Assembly: GCA_008360955.1 (NCBI GenBank)
Contig: LUCM01008331.1
Coordinates: 251,963-315,962, forward strand
DNA: 64,000 bases
Direction of reading: 5' to 3'
Origin: Fasciolopsis buskii
Lineage: Eukaryota > Platyhelminthes > Trematoda > Plagiorchiida > Fasciolidae
The notes below the pieces were generated by a model, which saw nothing but the letters and a program-made list of their open reading frames with translations, ran no database searches and had not been told where the DNA came from. The position numbers were made by a program, and so were the translations under genes. Below are positions 46,501-60,439 of this stretch, one piece after another; the first letter of the stretch is position 1, and every line of letters begins with the position of its first letter.

Positions 46501-49500
46501 CACACGACTGATCTAAGTATCTGCGCGATGGTCGAGAGTGGCAGTCGTTGGTGCAACAACTAATGTACAAACTGGATGTGAATAGGTCGTATAGTCGTGA
46601 AAAGCGCAAATAGTGTTACATACCTGATAGAAGTCCTTCCTCAATAACAAGTAATTGCTCACAATCATTCGCCTACTTTTTGAAGGTTTTACCGTGAGAC
46701 GGCAACAAGCCGCTTAAGAACATCAACAAAATAATGGCTATTTTGACTTGGAAGTCCGCGTTTGCTATTTTTCACTCCTATTTGAGTATTGTTGAAGTCA
46801 TGCAAGCCTGGAAGATCTCTGTATCTCGTTATTTGTGGTCCGGCCTTGTTTTAAATTCAGCGGCAAAATTCGATATTTTTCGCAAGTATCGTAGACGGTC
46901 AAATTAAGACCTGAAACAGTAAACAACCCATTAGTAATTTTCGGAGCTACAATAGATGTAAGGCATCAACTCGATCAACAAACCTACGATGGACCAGCGT
47001 GGAAATAGTGGGTGCATCTTACTTTATCAGAAGGAAGTCAAAATTACTGACCGTATAAATCGTTTTACTGCGTTCTCCGGATAGTAGAGAGCAAGTCCAC
47101 ATAATTGAAATCACCAGGGGTTCATATAAAATCGAAGTTCCTCGTGCTACGCATTTTCCATACAGTCGAAACCAGGAAGAAAGACAGTTCCGTATGGTTG
47201 ATCAAAGTCCATTCACAAGAGCCAGTATACGCGAAATTTCTTAAAATTTTTATTAGTTATTCGACATCATAATAAGCCGGTATTTCTAAGGCTCGTCAGT
47301 AGAAACTTGACCATTTTGGTGAAATGTTCAACGCATCAAAACCTACCAAGAATGCAACACTAAGCAGTTCCTTCAATGGGCAGGCATCATTCCATTACTG
47401 TTCAGTGTAAACGTTTAGTAATAAGGGATTAATGTGCCCAAAAGTTAGCGGATATACATATTTTCAACAACCACGCTCTGAAACACTGAAGAATGTAAAA
47501 TTAGAATACGAATTATTGCAGCTGCCAGTGCGCTGGTTACACAAAGGTTATAAACTTTGAATTGGAATGATACCGGTGGCCAACGACTCAGCTCGCATGG
47601 TCACTTAGGAATGCAGACTAAGCTGAGATCTTCATCCACGTGGTCATAGTTCAGGGATGATAATTTTCGTTCCATTGACGAAAGTCGTGGCAACGATGAC
47701 AGTGAAGCTTATGACGATCGGTTTTAGTGGGAAGGATGAAAATCAGTGGGCCAATGACCACACCTAACAATTCACACACACCACACCCTTGCTTTTTGTC
47801 TAGAGTAAGTTATTCCACTAAGATTTAGATGAGTGCTGTTAACAAAAGACAGGTCTAATGTCAACTGCTAGATTTTTCGCAAACTCTTTATTTGCATTTC
47901 GGTGTAACTACTATTAGTAAAATCATAGGTGAAATTAAGACAACTGGCCCAAAATAGACGTGGGATGGAAATTTGAAAACAAATTCTATTGTAAGCAGTA
48001 CTTGAAAAATGCGGAAGAATCCCAGTTCACTGACAGTCCTGAGACTTAGAAACAACACTTTCACAATCGGCTCGGGAAGGAAGACGCATTGATCAGGAAT
48101 GGTTTCTACTACTTACCTATATTTTCATCTAAACCTATTTGTCACAGTTCAAATAATATCATTAGTCTTGGGGATGTTCTGGCATAAACAGATTATTAAT
48201 CTGAGCAACCAATGCTCTCGTCCTCAGATCAGTACAGGTTATGTTATTTGATTGCAACCAAGAGTCCATCCACAATCATGCAGCCACAGCAAACGCCCAT
48301 TGTCAGTGCCCAGTTGGGATAGATTTATCACGTCAAAATGACTAGTAGAAATTGCACCCTCGAGCCGAGCTAAACAAAGCTCACAACAGTTGATGTCAAG
48401 TTTGGAGCCATTTATACTAGGATCAGATGAACGAACAAATCAGAGGTCACACTCATTGTGAACAGAAGACCCCGTGACCTCTGACCGTTTGTCCCAATTG
48501 TATTAGAATATAAAATCACGATTAAAAGGTTCGCTTTTTCTGCTATCTACAACAGAAGAATCTTGTCTGTAAGTTTATCCAAAACGAATCTTGTGCGATG
48601 ATATCCCCGAGCAACGGAACCTCACTTTTGTGCACACCTTATGTTACGGTCGATAAATCAGTGAATCTCACAAGTGGCGTAAAAGTATCTTGCAAACTGA
48701 CCCTTAAAGAACTCGCCTTTTTAAGGCAAACATTGAAGTGAATGAACGAAACTTATTTTGGTGCAGTGGGACAAAGAGGGTTAGACTGAATATTCACCAG
48801 GAGCTGATGAGTCAGTGGAAGCCTGACGTTCAACTGATACCATTTTAAGTGGGCCAAAAGGAAACAAAATTTTTACCGCTTGCTAAGGAGTGATCGGTTA
48901 GGTAAATTTTTGGATTGTTCGGAATTAGGTGTGGACCGTATCATCTCTGCCTGTTCTTATATTCGTGAAATTTGGAGACGGAATCAGATATACGAGGCAA
49001 AATGAGGGTCTAATTTTGTCGCATGATGGTCAAACTTTAAGTAGATTAGTGTCCCAATGCGACCTAAACCCAGATAAATATTTCCGTTAGTTGTTACAGA
49101 TGTTGATCAAACTAAATGAATAAATCTTTGCTAACAGTATGATTGCTCAATTAACGTAAGCCAAGGACGGTTTCCCACTCAACGTTGGTCGGATTCCAAG
49201 GTTACTCGCGAGTCGACGAAAGTAGGGACTTTTTCTTCTAGTTCATTCTCTAATCTCCCCTACGTTTGGATTATTCGTGCAGAGGTAAGCGTTACACGTT
49301 AACGGAAATGTGTTCAACAAAGACGAGCATACTGTTGAGCAGCGCTGACCGCGAACGGGCCGGAAATTAATTATTCCTTTTGATTTTGTGCGGTGAAGAT
49401 CTCCGATGTTTTCTCCCGTAGAGTACAATCCAAATAAAAAGTTTTCCTTATGTAATTTACAATGGATACACCGATATTTTCTCCCAGTACCTATGTCGTT

Positions 49501-50514
49501 AAGCGTCACGCGAAATGCAACGTGATCAGATTTTGTTTTTCCCAGCTTCGGTTTTTTCATCCTCTGTTTGTTTTCACACGTTCGACTGTTTTATAAAAAA
49601 GACCAATGGGAAAGTTTGCCGAGAGCTTTTCTCACATTCATACTGTGTTATCGCGTACAACGGTTTCCAGTTAACTGCTTCTCAACGTATAATTCAATCA
49701 ATCAACAAGTGATCATTTTCGGACGTCAAAAAGACTAAAAATGGTCTTACCGTTTACAACAAACTTGTGTGTCATCGATTGAGTTCAGATCCGATTGCTC
49801 ACTGTTATCCTCACATGCTACACTTTCTCCTCTGAACACGTTTTTTAACCGAAGGTCTACTCGTCGAGAAGAATCCGATCACCGTTACAATTAACAGAGA
49901 GGTGAATTAAGGTCCTAAGTGATTAGAGCATATTTTGCTTTCTGACGCGTCCTGTTGTTTGTTGTATGCTCACAGCTGACGTTTGGCAGTATGAAATCAC
50001 CACAGGGGAAAAATCACTCCTTGTCTTTTGCCTTGCCACTACAGAACTACAGTGCAAACAGTGACAAGACAACGTGGATGCTGCATATGCCCAATTAGTT
50101 CTTGTCATCCATTCTGTTCGTTAGACTGAATCAGTCTGCAGTTGAATTTGGCGATGCATGCAAAGTAACATTTCGTCAGTTCTCGTTGGGGCTGCCTTTA
50201 ATTCGCAGTGACTTGGCGGAATTGTTCGAAAATGCTGAGGTTATATAAGAGGTGAATCCTCTGAACACTTTACGCAATACGATTGACCAGGAACCGATCG
50301 ATTGCATGACAGATATGCGAAGGTGGAATAATAGACGACCCATCTACTGGTCCTAATTTACTCGCGTGCAAGTGTAAAACCAGTAACGAGGCGCCTTGTC
50401 TTTTGTCTCGAGTGCTTTTCTTTTTGAACTGAAATAAGAAACATTGATTTGAAACAAGTTATTCGCATTAGCTTCCTAAATGACTAACTAATTTTTACTA
50501 CCAACATCTTGATG
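43565..50514. other. unassigned DNA, no recognised gene
   Basis: This is the longest featureless stretch. Open frames such as 45649-45882, 46016-46321 and 49243-49560 (all minus) show no motif I can name. An (AAT)n tract lies at 44300-44317. I found no SINE head, LINE motif or strong two-sided exon here. Confidence 0.3.
44300..44317. repeat. (AAT)n microsatellite
   Basis: Six tandem AAT units follow TTGCATC. Confidence 0.9.
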
Positions 50515-50712
50515 ACAGATCTGACCGGCGAAGGCCACGGGGATAAGGTCAAGGTGTTTGGACTTGAAGGTCGCAGGCTCAAATTCTCCCACCGCCGGTC
50601 AACTTCCCCACTTGACAGCCCTCTGCTGGCCACGGCACCCTTCCTAAAAATGATTCAAATTATTATTTCATTACAAAGGTATGCAAGTGATGAAAAGAAT
50701 AAGAAAAGGGCA
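50515..50712 (+). repeat. SINE family A, copy 5
   Basis: The head reads GACCGGCGAAGGCCACGGGG ATAAGG and the B-box region GTCGCAGGCTCAAATTCTCC. The body reads CCGGTCAACTTCCCCACTTG, GACAGCCCTCTGCTGGCCAC and GGCACCCTTCCTAAAAATG. The tail diverges early but ends in GAAAAGAATAAGAAAAGGG. Confidence 0.8.
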
Positions 50713-50999
50713 GTTAAGTCAAATCGCGATTTGCAAACGTCGCGATTCGCTTCATTGGGTTTGCACAGAGCGCTCGGATAAAGGATCCACGCGCGGCCAC
50801 CTTTTGCAGGCATCAACATTGGTCCACGGAGGATCCAAATTATTACGGTGACTGTTCAACAAATCGTCCGAGAGTTTGGAATAAAGTAAAAGTATGGTTA
50901 AATTTACTCATCGCTGTTTTTCATTCTCTTTCTCTCGCGCCGATTTCCACTTTCTTCTTGGTTCAAGTAGCCTTTTGTAAGTTCACAGAGTGATGGTTT

Positions 51000-51031
51000 A
51001 TATATACATATATATGTATATATATATATGT
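51000..51031. repeat. palindromic TA/CATATA tract 1
   Basis: TATATATACATATATATGTA followed by TATATATATATG: an alternating TA run with a CATATATATG palindrome at its centre. Confidence 0.85.
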
Positions 51032-51557
51032 TCGTGCCCATGTACCGACGCATCAATATGTGTGGAAAATCAGTTGTAAAGAAAGGATTTTGTGTCAGCT
51101 ATTATACTCTAAATGTCTTTGAAAGCAAGCCTTACCGACTCCCTTGCTAAGTGTGGAAATCTGACTTCGTAGGCTAGAGACGTCGAGAAAATCATAGTTG
51201 AACGCGTAAAGCCATTTACCATGATGTTATCTTGGATGCACAGCTCTCGATGAAGAGGAGGACATGAATTCTGTATAATTGAGATCATAAAATTGATCGA
51301 TTCATTGCTTTTCATTTGAAGTGCTCTATAAGAATTTGATGCTATCCACGTGGCTCTTCCAAAGGTTCATCATAGACCTTATGGGATATTGCAAACCGGA
51401 TGCAAACATAATATTTCTTTTATGAGATAGCAGAACTCACATTGTAGAAAAAAGACAATCGGTGTTGATGCTCACTGTAAGCACAGGGCCAAGTAGATCT
51501 TTCAAAAATTGTGACTAAAATCCCAGCTTTCTGGGGTGTACACACTTATTCACGCAA

Positions 51558-51588
51558 ACATATACATATATATATTTATGTATATACG
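51558..51588. repeat. palindromic TA/CATATA tract 2
   Basis: CATATACATATATATATTTA followed by TGTATATACG, an interrupted version of tract 1. Confidence 0.8.
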
Positions 51589-51589
51589 C

Positions 51590-53383
51590 ACGTACAGATA
51601 CCGCCGAGCGTGATTAATTCAAAAATTCCCTTTTTTATTAGTGCCAAGGTTTTAGTATCTACGAGCATGAAAACCAATCGATAAATCTTATGGCTGTATT
51701 AACAATTTCCTCTTGTCATAAATCTGTTCGGAGATTGCAGCCAACCCAATTAAACATGGATGACCTTGGTTGACCGAAAAATCTTGTTTGAACACGAAAG
51801 TGAAATCCCATTTTTACATGAAAATTCTCTGGAGACTTCCGGAGGAGTTATCTCAATTCTCGAAAACAAATAATAGCCAGCTCCTTTGTTCAAAAGAAAC
51901 ACGGAGTTTTTAGTATTCAACCCATGATTACAACGGCATTTACGGGCCGAAGAAAATAAAATGCTAACTGGGATATCGTGCATTATCTGGGGCTTAATAG
52001 TTATGACTGATCACTAACAGAAAACATTTTGTGTGAGGATGGTATTGACTTACATAAAGATTAAACTCGTGTCAAGGTCATTAAAGAGTACCGTGTTGTC
52101 CGTTCACATTGCTAAAGTGACTTGGAGCGAGAAACGGCTGTCCTAATGTAGGGACATTGAACTGATTAAACAACCTTGGTCAATTCTGGAGTTTTAGGCT
52201 CAACAGGTCAACAGTTTGCATGATGATAAACGAACAAACTCCTCTTAGGATGTCCTCTCTGGAGGAAATCAGTCACATCCAACGTAGAGTAGGTCTTTTT
52301 TTCAGTCCTGTGACGCAAACAATTACAGACGCTAAATGCACCACGGGCAGAGCGAGTTGGATGGTATTCGAACACTCAGAGTTGTAGCATATATAGTGAA
52401 GAAATAATTCACCTAAGGGACCAGAGCATATAACTATTCTTGTCACTGGCAGTAAATTATTTGTGCCTTAATCTGGCAGCCCGCTAATTTCCAGTTTCGG
52501 ATGCATTGATTCTGGTCACTTGAAAGCGGTTACAGTATGGATATTTCTAAAAAAGAAAATTTTTAGGAAAACTTTCTCCCGTTTTCCTATTTCTATCCAA
52601 GTTGATTGCTCTTGCACGAATTAAACGAGAAAAATTTTGCATGTGGATTAGTGTAGAATGGAAATTTGTCGTTGAGGTGACCGAGGTATCTGTTCTATGA
52701 AAGCCTACAATATGGAGAAACGACCTTCGCCCCGAAAAAAGCTCCGTGTGTTCGTCTACCAGAACTTATCGAATACGTTGTTTTCAGTGCAGTGGCCTTC
52801 TTCCAATTTGATCGCGACAGAGTTAAATTTAAACTGGATCCACAGTTTGGTTCATGGAAAAACACCACTGCCTGAATTTTGATCCTACCCAACATATGTT
52901 CATGTCTTGATGTGACAATCAGGTGACCTCTCTATCCAGTTGAGACTGGAACCGAGGTCATACAACTTCTTGGAGTATTAAGTAAAACTGCTCCATACTG
53001 AAGGCCCTGGAAACCACACCGCAATGACGAAAACAATACCGAAGGATAGAAACGGACCCGTAACTTGCCACAGTTTATTGATGCCGGATTTTCACGAATA
53101 CTTGCGTAAAATTGTTTTGAATCACCCCCACTTTGTTTTTCTTGGCTCGCTAGTAATGCAACAGAGTTGAGATGCAGATATGATGGCTTAAACGGGACAT
53201 CGAGTACATTTCTAGATTAAATGCTAGCCTGAAAATGACAAAGCTCAAAAGTTATTATCAAAAAGGAATCGCCAATTTTTAACGAATGGGAGCAATAGAA
53301 ATTTAAGTTTTCCTTTCTTTGCCCTTTACCTACAGATGCGAATCGTTTTGTTTTACCCTAGTTTCATGAGCCTCGTTAGTAAC
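51590..53383. other. unassigned DNA
   Basis: I see nothing recognisable. Open frames on both strands at 52695-52895 are mirror shadows of one another. Confidence 0.3.
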
Positions 53384-53413
53384 GTTATATATATGTATAT
53401 ATGTATATATACA
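53384..53413. repeat. palindromic TA/TATG tract 3
   Basis: GTTATATATATGTATATATG followed by TATATATACA. Confidence 0.8.
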
Positions 53414-53414
53414 G

Positions 53415-54382
53415 TAGTAGGCGATTCTCTATGCAGATCGTGCAGCATGAAAACCATGGCGTGGAACGAAAACAATGGAAGGTAAATGGGAGGAAGAACA
53501 CTGTGTGCAGTTCTGCATATGCACGAATGCTCTTCGATACTCAACCTTTATCTCAACGGCACTCTAGTTCAATCCATGTTTTCTCAGTAAGCTTGATAAA
53601 ACCTGTTGTACAAACTCAAGCAGAGTGCTCAATTAGGTGACTGTATCCCTGAAATTTGACCAAAGGGTCTAGTCAACAAGACAGTTGGATTATATATGGG
53701 TCTCCAAGTCCACTGGAAGCCCGTGATAAATGGATCAGCACACTTTTTCGGGACAGGTCCAAAGATCCTGGGTGACTACTAAATCCCTCCTCCAAGACCA
53801 GCATTTGCGTGCTTTTTATGCCAACTCCGCTTGGGTTGAAATCCCAGCTTAATCAACTCCTGTAAAGTGAATACCCAATATCACTCAAGCCGTGGTTAAT
53901 GCCAAGCATTCTTCTTCATATTTATGCTTTGATAAGAATACCTCGGCCACAAGAAGACAGTGCACAAGACTTCCTCAGCTGAATATATTTGTGACTCAGT
54001 GTTGTTTGGGAAGATTTTAAGAGATATCCAGGGCCAGTAGCTACCTCTGAACTTAAGACACCTATTCCTGACCAATGCGAGTTTGCAGCCATCCCTAATT
54101 TAGCAACCACAATTACTGTAAACAATAAGGACAGGTACATATTCGCTGATTGTTCACGTGTAAAAATGGATGCATTATACTCGTCAGAAATTTACCGCTG
54201 AGTACAACAAGAAGAACTGTAATAAAGTTAAACACCAGTGAAGCCAGAGATTCAGATGCAATTACGCAAAATGTTAAAAATCTCCTTCGAAATGGCACCA
54301 GGGTCATTCTGCTGGGAATAGACAGTTTGTTGAGCTATCCAAAAGCACAAAGATTTTGTGTCCAGTAATCAATGAACTGTTG
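53415..54382. other. unassigned DNA
   Basis: I see nothing recognisable here. Confidence 0.3.
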
Positions 54383-54423
54383 TATGCATATATACATATA
54401 TATATGTATATATATATATATAA
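54383..54423. repeat. palindromic TA/CATATA tract 4
   Basis: TGCATATATACATATATATG followed by TATATATATATATAAT: the longest of the four tracts between 51.0 and 54.4 kb, with the same CATATATATG core as tract 1. Confidence 0.85.
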
Positions 54424-55124
54424 TTATGATCCTCAATTTTCCAAACGGAGTTGATGATGCATCCGGGTATCCGAGATTTACGGTCAATTATTGATGAGGA
54501 GTAGCAGCCAGTTTCACGTTCGGATGTAAACTTGTATCGGTTTGCGGTTTGTGTAGTACCACAGTAATGCTCCGATGTAATCACCGTCAATCGTCAAAGA
54601 GAGTACTACGTGAGACAGTCAATGGCCTTTCTGATTACAGGATTAAGACCAACCTGATCCCTACAATTCCTACCCTTGGGTAACCTAAAATGATAGATTT
54701 GTATGGTGTGTTCTTGAATTGGGTTCGCTGGTTGACCTCCGCCCTTCTCAAAAGGGAATTTCCGGTGGAACAATAAAAAGAAATATGCATTCTAGACCTT
54801 TTGTTAGAGGCACTGGCGGACATATAGACCGTTCATGAGTTCCGATTTGGCTGAAAAAGCTATTGATTCTATTAGGCTTCTCATACTAGCTGCCTGAATC
54901 GAACAACCGTTATTATAATTAAACTTGGAGAACTGCAAGGTGGTTTGAAAAGTTTAACTCTTTTAGTGACCCATCAATGAGACATTTGGTAGAAACTGGA
55001 GGTTCCACCCATCATTTTTGGTCTTGCATTAAGCAAGGAGTGTCAGGACGACATACAGTGCACAGCGGTTTACACGCAAACATAACCCCCTTTATTTACC
55101 TTGTTTGTGTTACAAAGCAATTTC

Positions 55125-55262
55125 CAGTACATCTAGAAGGAAGCCACGACCAACTGAGAAGGCCGAAGAAACGGAATTTGATCGACCATGGGGGACCTCG
55201 AACCGGTAAGGCTTTTGTCTAGGGGCTACTATGTGAACCGTTAGATCAATGGCCAAACAATC
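55125..55262 (-). repeat. SINE family A, copy 6 (divergent)
   Basis: On the minus strand the head reads TTGGCCATTGATCTAACGG with B-box CCGGTTCGAGGTCCCCC. Then follow GGTCGATCAAATTCCG, TCAGTTGGTCGTGGCTTCCT and TCTAGATGTACTGG, which align with the GGTCAACTTCC, CTGGCCGCGGCCTCCTTCCT and GATGTACA blocks of the better copies. The anticodon and T arms do not fold cleanly, so this is not a functional tRNA gene. Confidence 0.6.
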
Positions 55263-55264
55263 GT

Positions 55265-58200
55265 CCAACATTCCTGATAAAAATATCCGTAGTTTGTTGG
55301 CCATAGGCGGCAGTTTCATAATCCAGAGCAACCGGGCAAAATCAATACGTCATCGATTCACCTCGAAGGATGATTTACAAGCGGTGACTCAAAGGCCTTT
55401 AGCTCTGGCGAATGCTAAGAGAGAAAGCTTTCCTACCCTTTCGTCTCCCAAAAGAAGTAAACCAGGGTGATAGTGTGTCGCCAACTAACGGCAATCAAGA
55501 TAGAAGATGTCCTTTATGTTGCACTGGAAAATTTCGCTGGTAAAATTTGTGAAGCCGTCTGCAGCTTAGGCATAACCTAACCCCGGCAAAGCAAACAACG
55601 GGAGATGCAAATTGGCATATTCGCTTCTTTTCGTAGTTAGGCTGGAGGAGGTAAATGGGTTAATACAACCATATACCACTAACATGGTGTTCTGTGCTGT
55701 TATTCTTCGTTCTAATCGCACTCGTTCCATACAGTTAGTTGGCACTTTTAGAAATTACGACTTATCCCAAAAGTACAATTTTGAATTGATCTCCTCGCTC
55801 TTATTCAATTCAGCAATGTGTATTGGCCACACTATAGGCGAACGGTTGTGCGGGTATGCGTGAGTTCGGTTTTAGCTTCAGTTTACTCACACATTAGCCT
55901 TGCACTAGTGCATGCGTGGTTATCGAAAAGGAATGCTGTAATTAGGCCAATAATTAATAAGAAAGTTTTGCCACACCACAAGGTGCATTTCCGAACCATG
56001 TGACACTCCGCATCCACTGCTCGGATACGTGAGGCGTCTATTCTGAGATACAGCTGAAGAGCTCGGCATCGCTCCGAAAAAAAACAAAATAGTTTGCTGC
56101 TGAAACGAAATCACTGATCAATAGCGGTTAATTAGTCTGGAATAGCTCACGCAATCGGGAGTGTTTTCCAGACACTGAACATCAAATGCGACGGCAAAAT
56201 CAAATCTAAACTCCTTGCCACGCAGCAAGAGGCCTTCTGTCTCAGAAAGTGCGTACAGTTCTGCAGTACCGTTCTTTCGCTAAATGCGACTAAGAGTAGT
56301 CAAAACGACCTTGATTTTTTCTGGAACAATGGATGGCATGTAGATATCGTACAGACCACTTGGCACAACAACTTGTCTCCACTGCATGAGTGATTACTCC
56401 AGAGGAACATACGATGGTTTAGTTATTATTTCTGGAAAAACCAAAACTTTTTCATAAAGCCATCTGGCAAAACATTAAGGTGAAACAGAGGCTGACTAAA
56501 GGTCATTCAACTTCACTATTCGCTTATCCATAAGTGAGTTACAAACATATGCACAGATCATGTGTGTCACACTACAAAAGATAAACATGCTAAAGTGGCT
56601 ATTTGTGCGTGTTGCACTCTCGGGTTTTCACGATCTCGTCGGTAACCTATTTTGTTTTACTAAAGTTCCAGACACGATGGCTAAAAGTGGTGAGAATGAA
56701 CAATATTTCACATTTGTTTGCAAATCTTATAATTTCTGGCTGAACATAATGGCTCTGGAATTTGGGCTTCCTCGCTAATTCAGTATGTAGTTCTTTAATA
56801 TATGTGGAATGCGACAGTCGAGGTTTCATCGCCCATTACAATAAAGAGCTTGAAATCTATTCCACCCCATCGGTTCTCACTTATATGAAAATAGCATGAT
56901 GGAAAGCAGACAATTGGAACAAGGAATATTTTTTGTCGTACAATAACTGTTTGCTATGCCGACGTGCGGTTTTTCAAATACGATTCAAACCATGCTGGAC
57001 ACATCTATGTTTATTATCCCAGTATTGATTTTCCGACATCCTGGATTATTACAAAATCTTGGGAATAGGGGACCAAAGCATTTCAGACTCGGTCGATGTT
57101 CTTTGACAATCTGGTAACCATACTGATAGATAGTTATTTTAGGGGATTTGACCACTTTTCTCAACAAGAGGGTTTCACACTCGATAAGTCCTTTGGAGTT
57201 TTTTATTGGACGCAGCTAGGTGAAATCCGACCGAAGACATTTGACTGCTCGAAAGTGAGGAAACATTTTTTTGAATACAAGTTTTCATTTTTAGTAGTTA
57301 GTTTTGCATACGGAAGCGTACGACCGGTTTTGCGGTTACTGCCGCTCTCCAGGTATGCGTACTCCGTACTCTTCTGTCTAGACATCCGCATACTAGTGAG
57401 CTCCTAAAGATTCTAATGGGATTCTAAGAATACAAGTTTCTACCTACAACGATTCTGTTGATCCAGTTTGGAGAACGAAAGGACCCATTTACTCTAATTG
57501 CCCATGAAAGAATTTTCTTCCATTTCATAGTCAGACATGGGCAATAACTGCGCTGCTAAACCCTTTATTGGGTAGTTACTAAGCATACATTTATACATTC
57601 ATTGCACCAGTCACCTTAGGGAAAAGTTTTATTGGAGAAATTCGAAAAAGATCCTGCTATCAAACGTTATTCCCACTATGGGCTTTTCATAACTACAATC
57701 ACAAAATTGGTGACGTTGATAAAATTAAAGTTTTGAACTTCGCTTGTTCAAGGTCGAAGCCATAGCAAATGTTGAGGTTCATCTAAAATGGGGTTTTCAG
57801 CTCACGACCATCCGAGTAACGTAAATGAAACGTACGCAGTTGCTCGCAGATTTCCTATCATTTCCCAAAATCCACAAACAAAGTTGACCTTGACATATGA
57901 TCCGAAAATTGCCGAGCCTAATTCTTAAACCAAGTATCTCCAAATCCAGCTGGAATTTTAGGCTATTGTGTACTCGATATTTACCCCATTTGGGTGCCTA
58001 GATAAGTTCTCGCTTGTCAGCATAATGGCATAAACACAACAACAATAGAACGGCTGTTTATTCCGCAATGCCCATTAATTCCACTCACTTCGTTTGCTTT
58101 AGTTACGGAGCACTGATTTTTATGGTTTTCACTAATCGCTCTGCATTTTTAATAGTTCCTTAGTTTGATAGTGATTTTTTCACCTTAGTCCAATTCGAAT

Positions 58201-60435
58201 CATCAAGACTGTGTATGCGTATGAATGTAGTTACGCTTCGTAACTGAAGTTCACGGGAATTGCTTCCATTGGTTAACCAAGATCAAAACTTCGAAAATAA
58301 TCGCATTGTCCTAAATTTTTACTTTAATTGCAAGCAGTATCATAGGCGAAATAATGGAAAGAATTTTCCGAAACATGCACTGCTAGTTTCGCGTTTACTG
58401 CCACTCACTAGGTGAGCGTACGCGACATAATTCTGCCGCAGTTTGTTCATAACTGTACACTTTGTAACTGATTTCAGCTGTAAAGATGCATTTTAGTCAC
58501 TAGGATTGTGTAAGGATGCTAAATCTAGTCACTGATCCCAACGATGGTTTGTGAAATACTTTTGTCGGTCAAGTAAAAGAATAATTAGATGGCTAACATG
58601 AGCTACGCATACCCGGTGCGCGGCCCTTGCCGCAAAATTAGTCATGTTGTCCCAGAGACAATTTTGCTTCTCTGGACGTTATGCGATACTTCCAGCAACG
58701 AAAATGTGATAAGGACGTTTTGAAAAGTGAATTACGTTTTCTATTTTCCCGTGTAAAACAGAATTGCTGAAACTGACTGCCCTGAATTCCTGGTTCGGCG
58801 ACGCAGCACTGTCGTTATTTACCAGTCTACTCCCGATTAAAAGACGTGGTCGGATCTGGATTTGGAACTCTTGATGCCAATACGAGAGAAATTGCGTCAT
58901 TTGTACCCACTCCATCGGTCGCTGAATTGGAGCAGTACAAATTGTGGCAATTAGACAACAGAAATGAAGTTGTCAATTCACTCCCTGGGAGAACTGCAGG
59001 GCACAGCTGTGTGATTTTCACGGATAATCCAAATGCGAATAATTAGAGCAGATTTGGATTTATTTTTTCTAACTTCGATTCTCACTGGCACTGCCTCGAC
59101 ATGAGCGAGGCAGACATCAATAAATTTGATGCGCGCAGCAGACAGCTGCCTGAACCAGAAAAAAAGATGCGTTGCACACGTACCTCCAATAGATTTGTGA
59201 CTAGGATGTACGGTCCTTACTTTGAACTCTAGATAAACCCGTAACTTTGGCAAAATTGGGCTTTCTCTTCGACTGATGAGAAATAGCAAAGTTGTATCAT
59301 GATAGAATATTCAGTAGTGTGTCACTGATTCCTAATTTCGTAAAACGGGATAAGTATTTGGTGTGGGGGGGGAATAGATGAGTTTACAAACCTCAGAGTT
59401 AATCAAGATTGAAAAATGTTGTAGCCATCTCTGGTAAACACGTCGTATTCAAATATGTTTCGAACTATGTCCTACTGAATCGAACAATCACGTGCATAGG
59501 CCCCGCAAAAATCAGTTGCGTTTATTGGTCAGAACCAAATGAGATGAGCTTGTCAGTTTAATGTGGTCATAGCTTTTGTTGACCAATCTATCTGCTCACT
59601 GCTAACGGATTTTATCACACACTTTTGGTTTCCCCGGTCGGTCAATACGTTCAGTGCTACCTTGCCTTAAGGCAAATAACGGCAAAAATGCAAAATCCAA
59701 TGTTACTGCTTGTTAGCAAAATATCAATTACCGGGACAACCATTTGTCGGCCAAAACTACCAAATTGTACACTGTCGCTTAAATACTAATAACTCAACCA
59801 CCGAGTGCGTAAATGGTTCGATGACCTGATCGACAAGTGGTAAGAACATCTAGGGCTAAATGCTAATTCTTTGCGTCTGCAAGTGTTCCTAATGACCGTT
59901 AAACGCTTCAGTATGCACGGTAGTCTCTGCGATTGCCGCGCTATTTGATCTGTGCAGAAAACCTTCAGCTGCCGGGGTTCGTCATTCGGTTGCATGGATT
60001 TCTGCAACCTATCGAGGAGGTTGGCTAAAAAATGCCAATTAATCACTCTTACGGCAGAGTGCCTCACACCGTTGGCGGTTTGTCAATAAATACCTATCAC
60101 TAATAATTTCAAAGCACAAATAGGACATTCAGAATAAATTAAACGTTGAGACGTTATCTCTCACACTTATTTGAGGTAATTCAGTTAGACGTGAAATTGC
60201 AAGGTGGACGTGAATGTCTACCTGAATTTTTGATGTACATTTTTGGTTTGGGCCGGTGATGCGACAGTATAGAATCAGAAAGCAAAATGACTTTGCTGTC
60301 TTTCTGTTCATAAGTCACTCACACTGAATGAATACGTGATGCAAAGTTTGCTTGTGCTACAGAGACTGTCTCTTGTCTCAACCGTTCCTCGTGCAGCTTT
60401 TTTGTCATTACACGTAACGTAAAGTACTGTGTAAT
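55265..60435. other. unassigned DNA
   Basis: No repeat or gene was recognised. Around 58830-59290 open frames overlap on both strands (plus frame LKDVVGSGFGTLDANTREIA; minus frame RVYLEFKVRTVHPSHKSIGG). The SGFGT stretch recalls the start of RTE endonucleases but does not continue as one. Confidence 0.25.
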
Positions 60436-60439
60436 GGTT

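Noticed and set aside
58846..59046. Start of an RTE endonuclease (SGFGT)
   Set aside because: The resemblance is limited to a few residues; none of the following endonuclease motifs appears in any frame.
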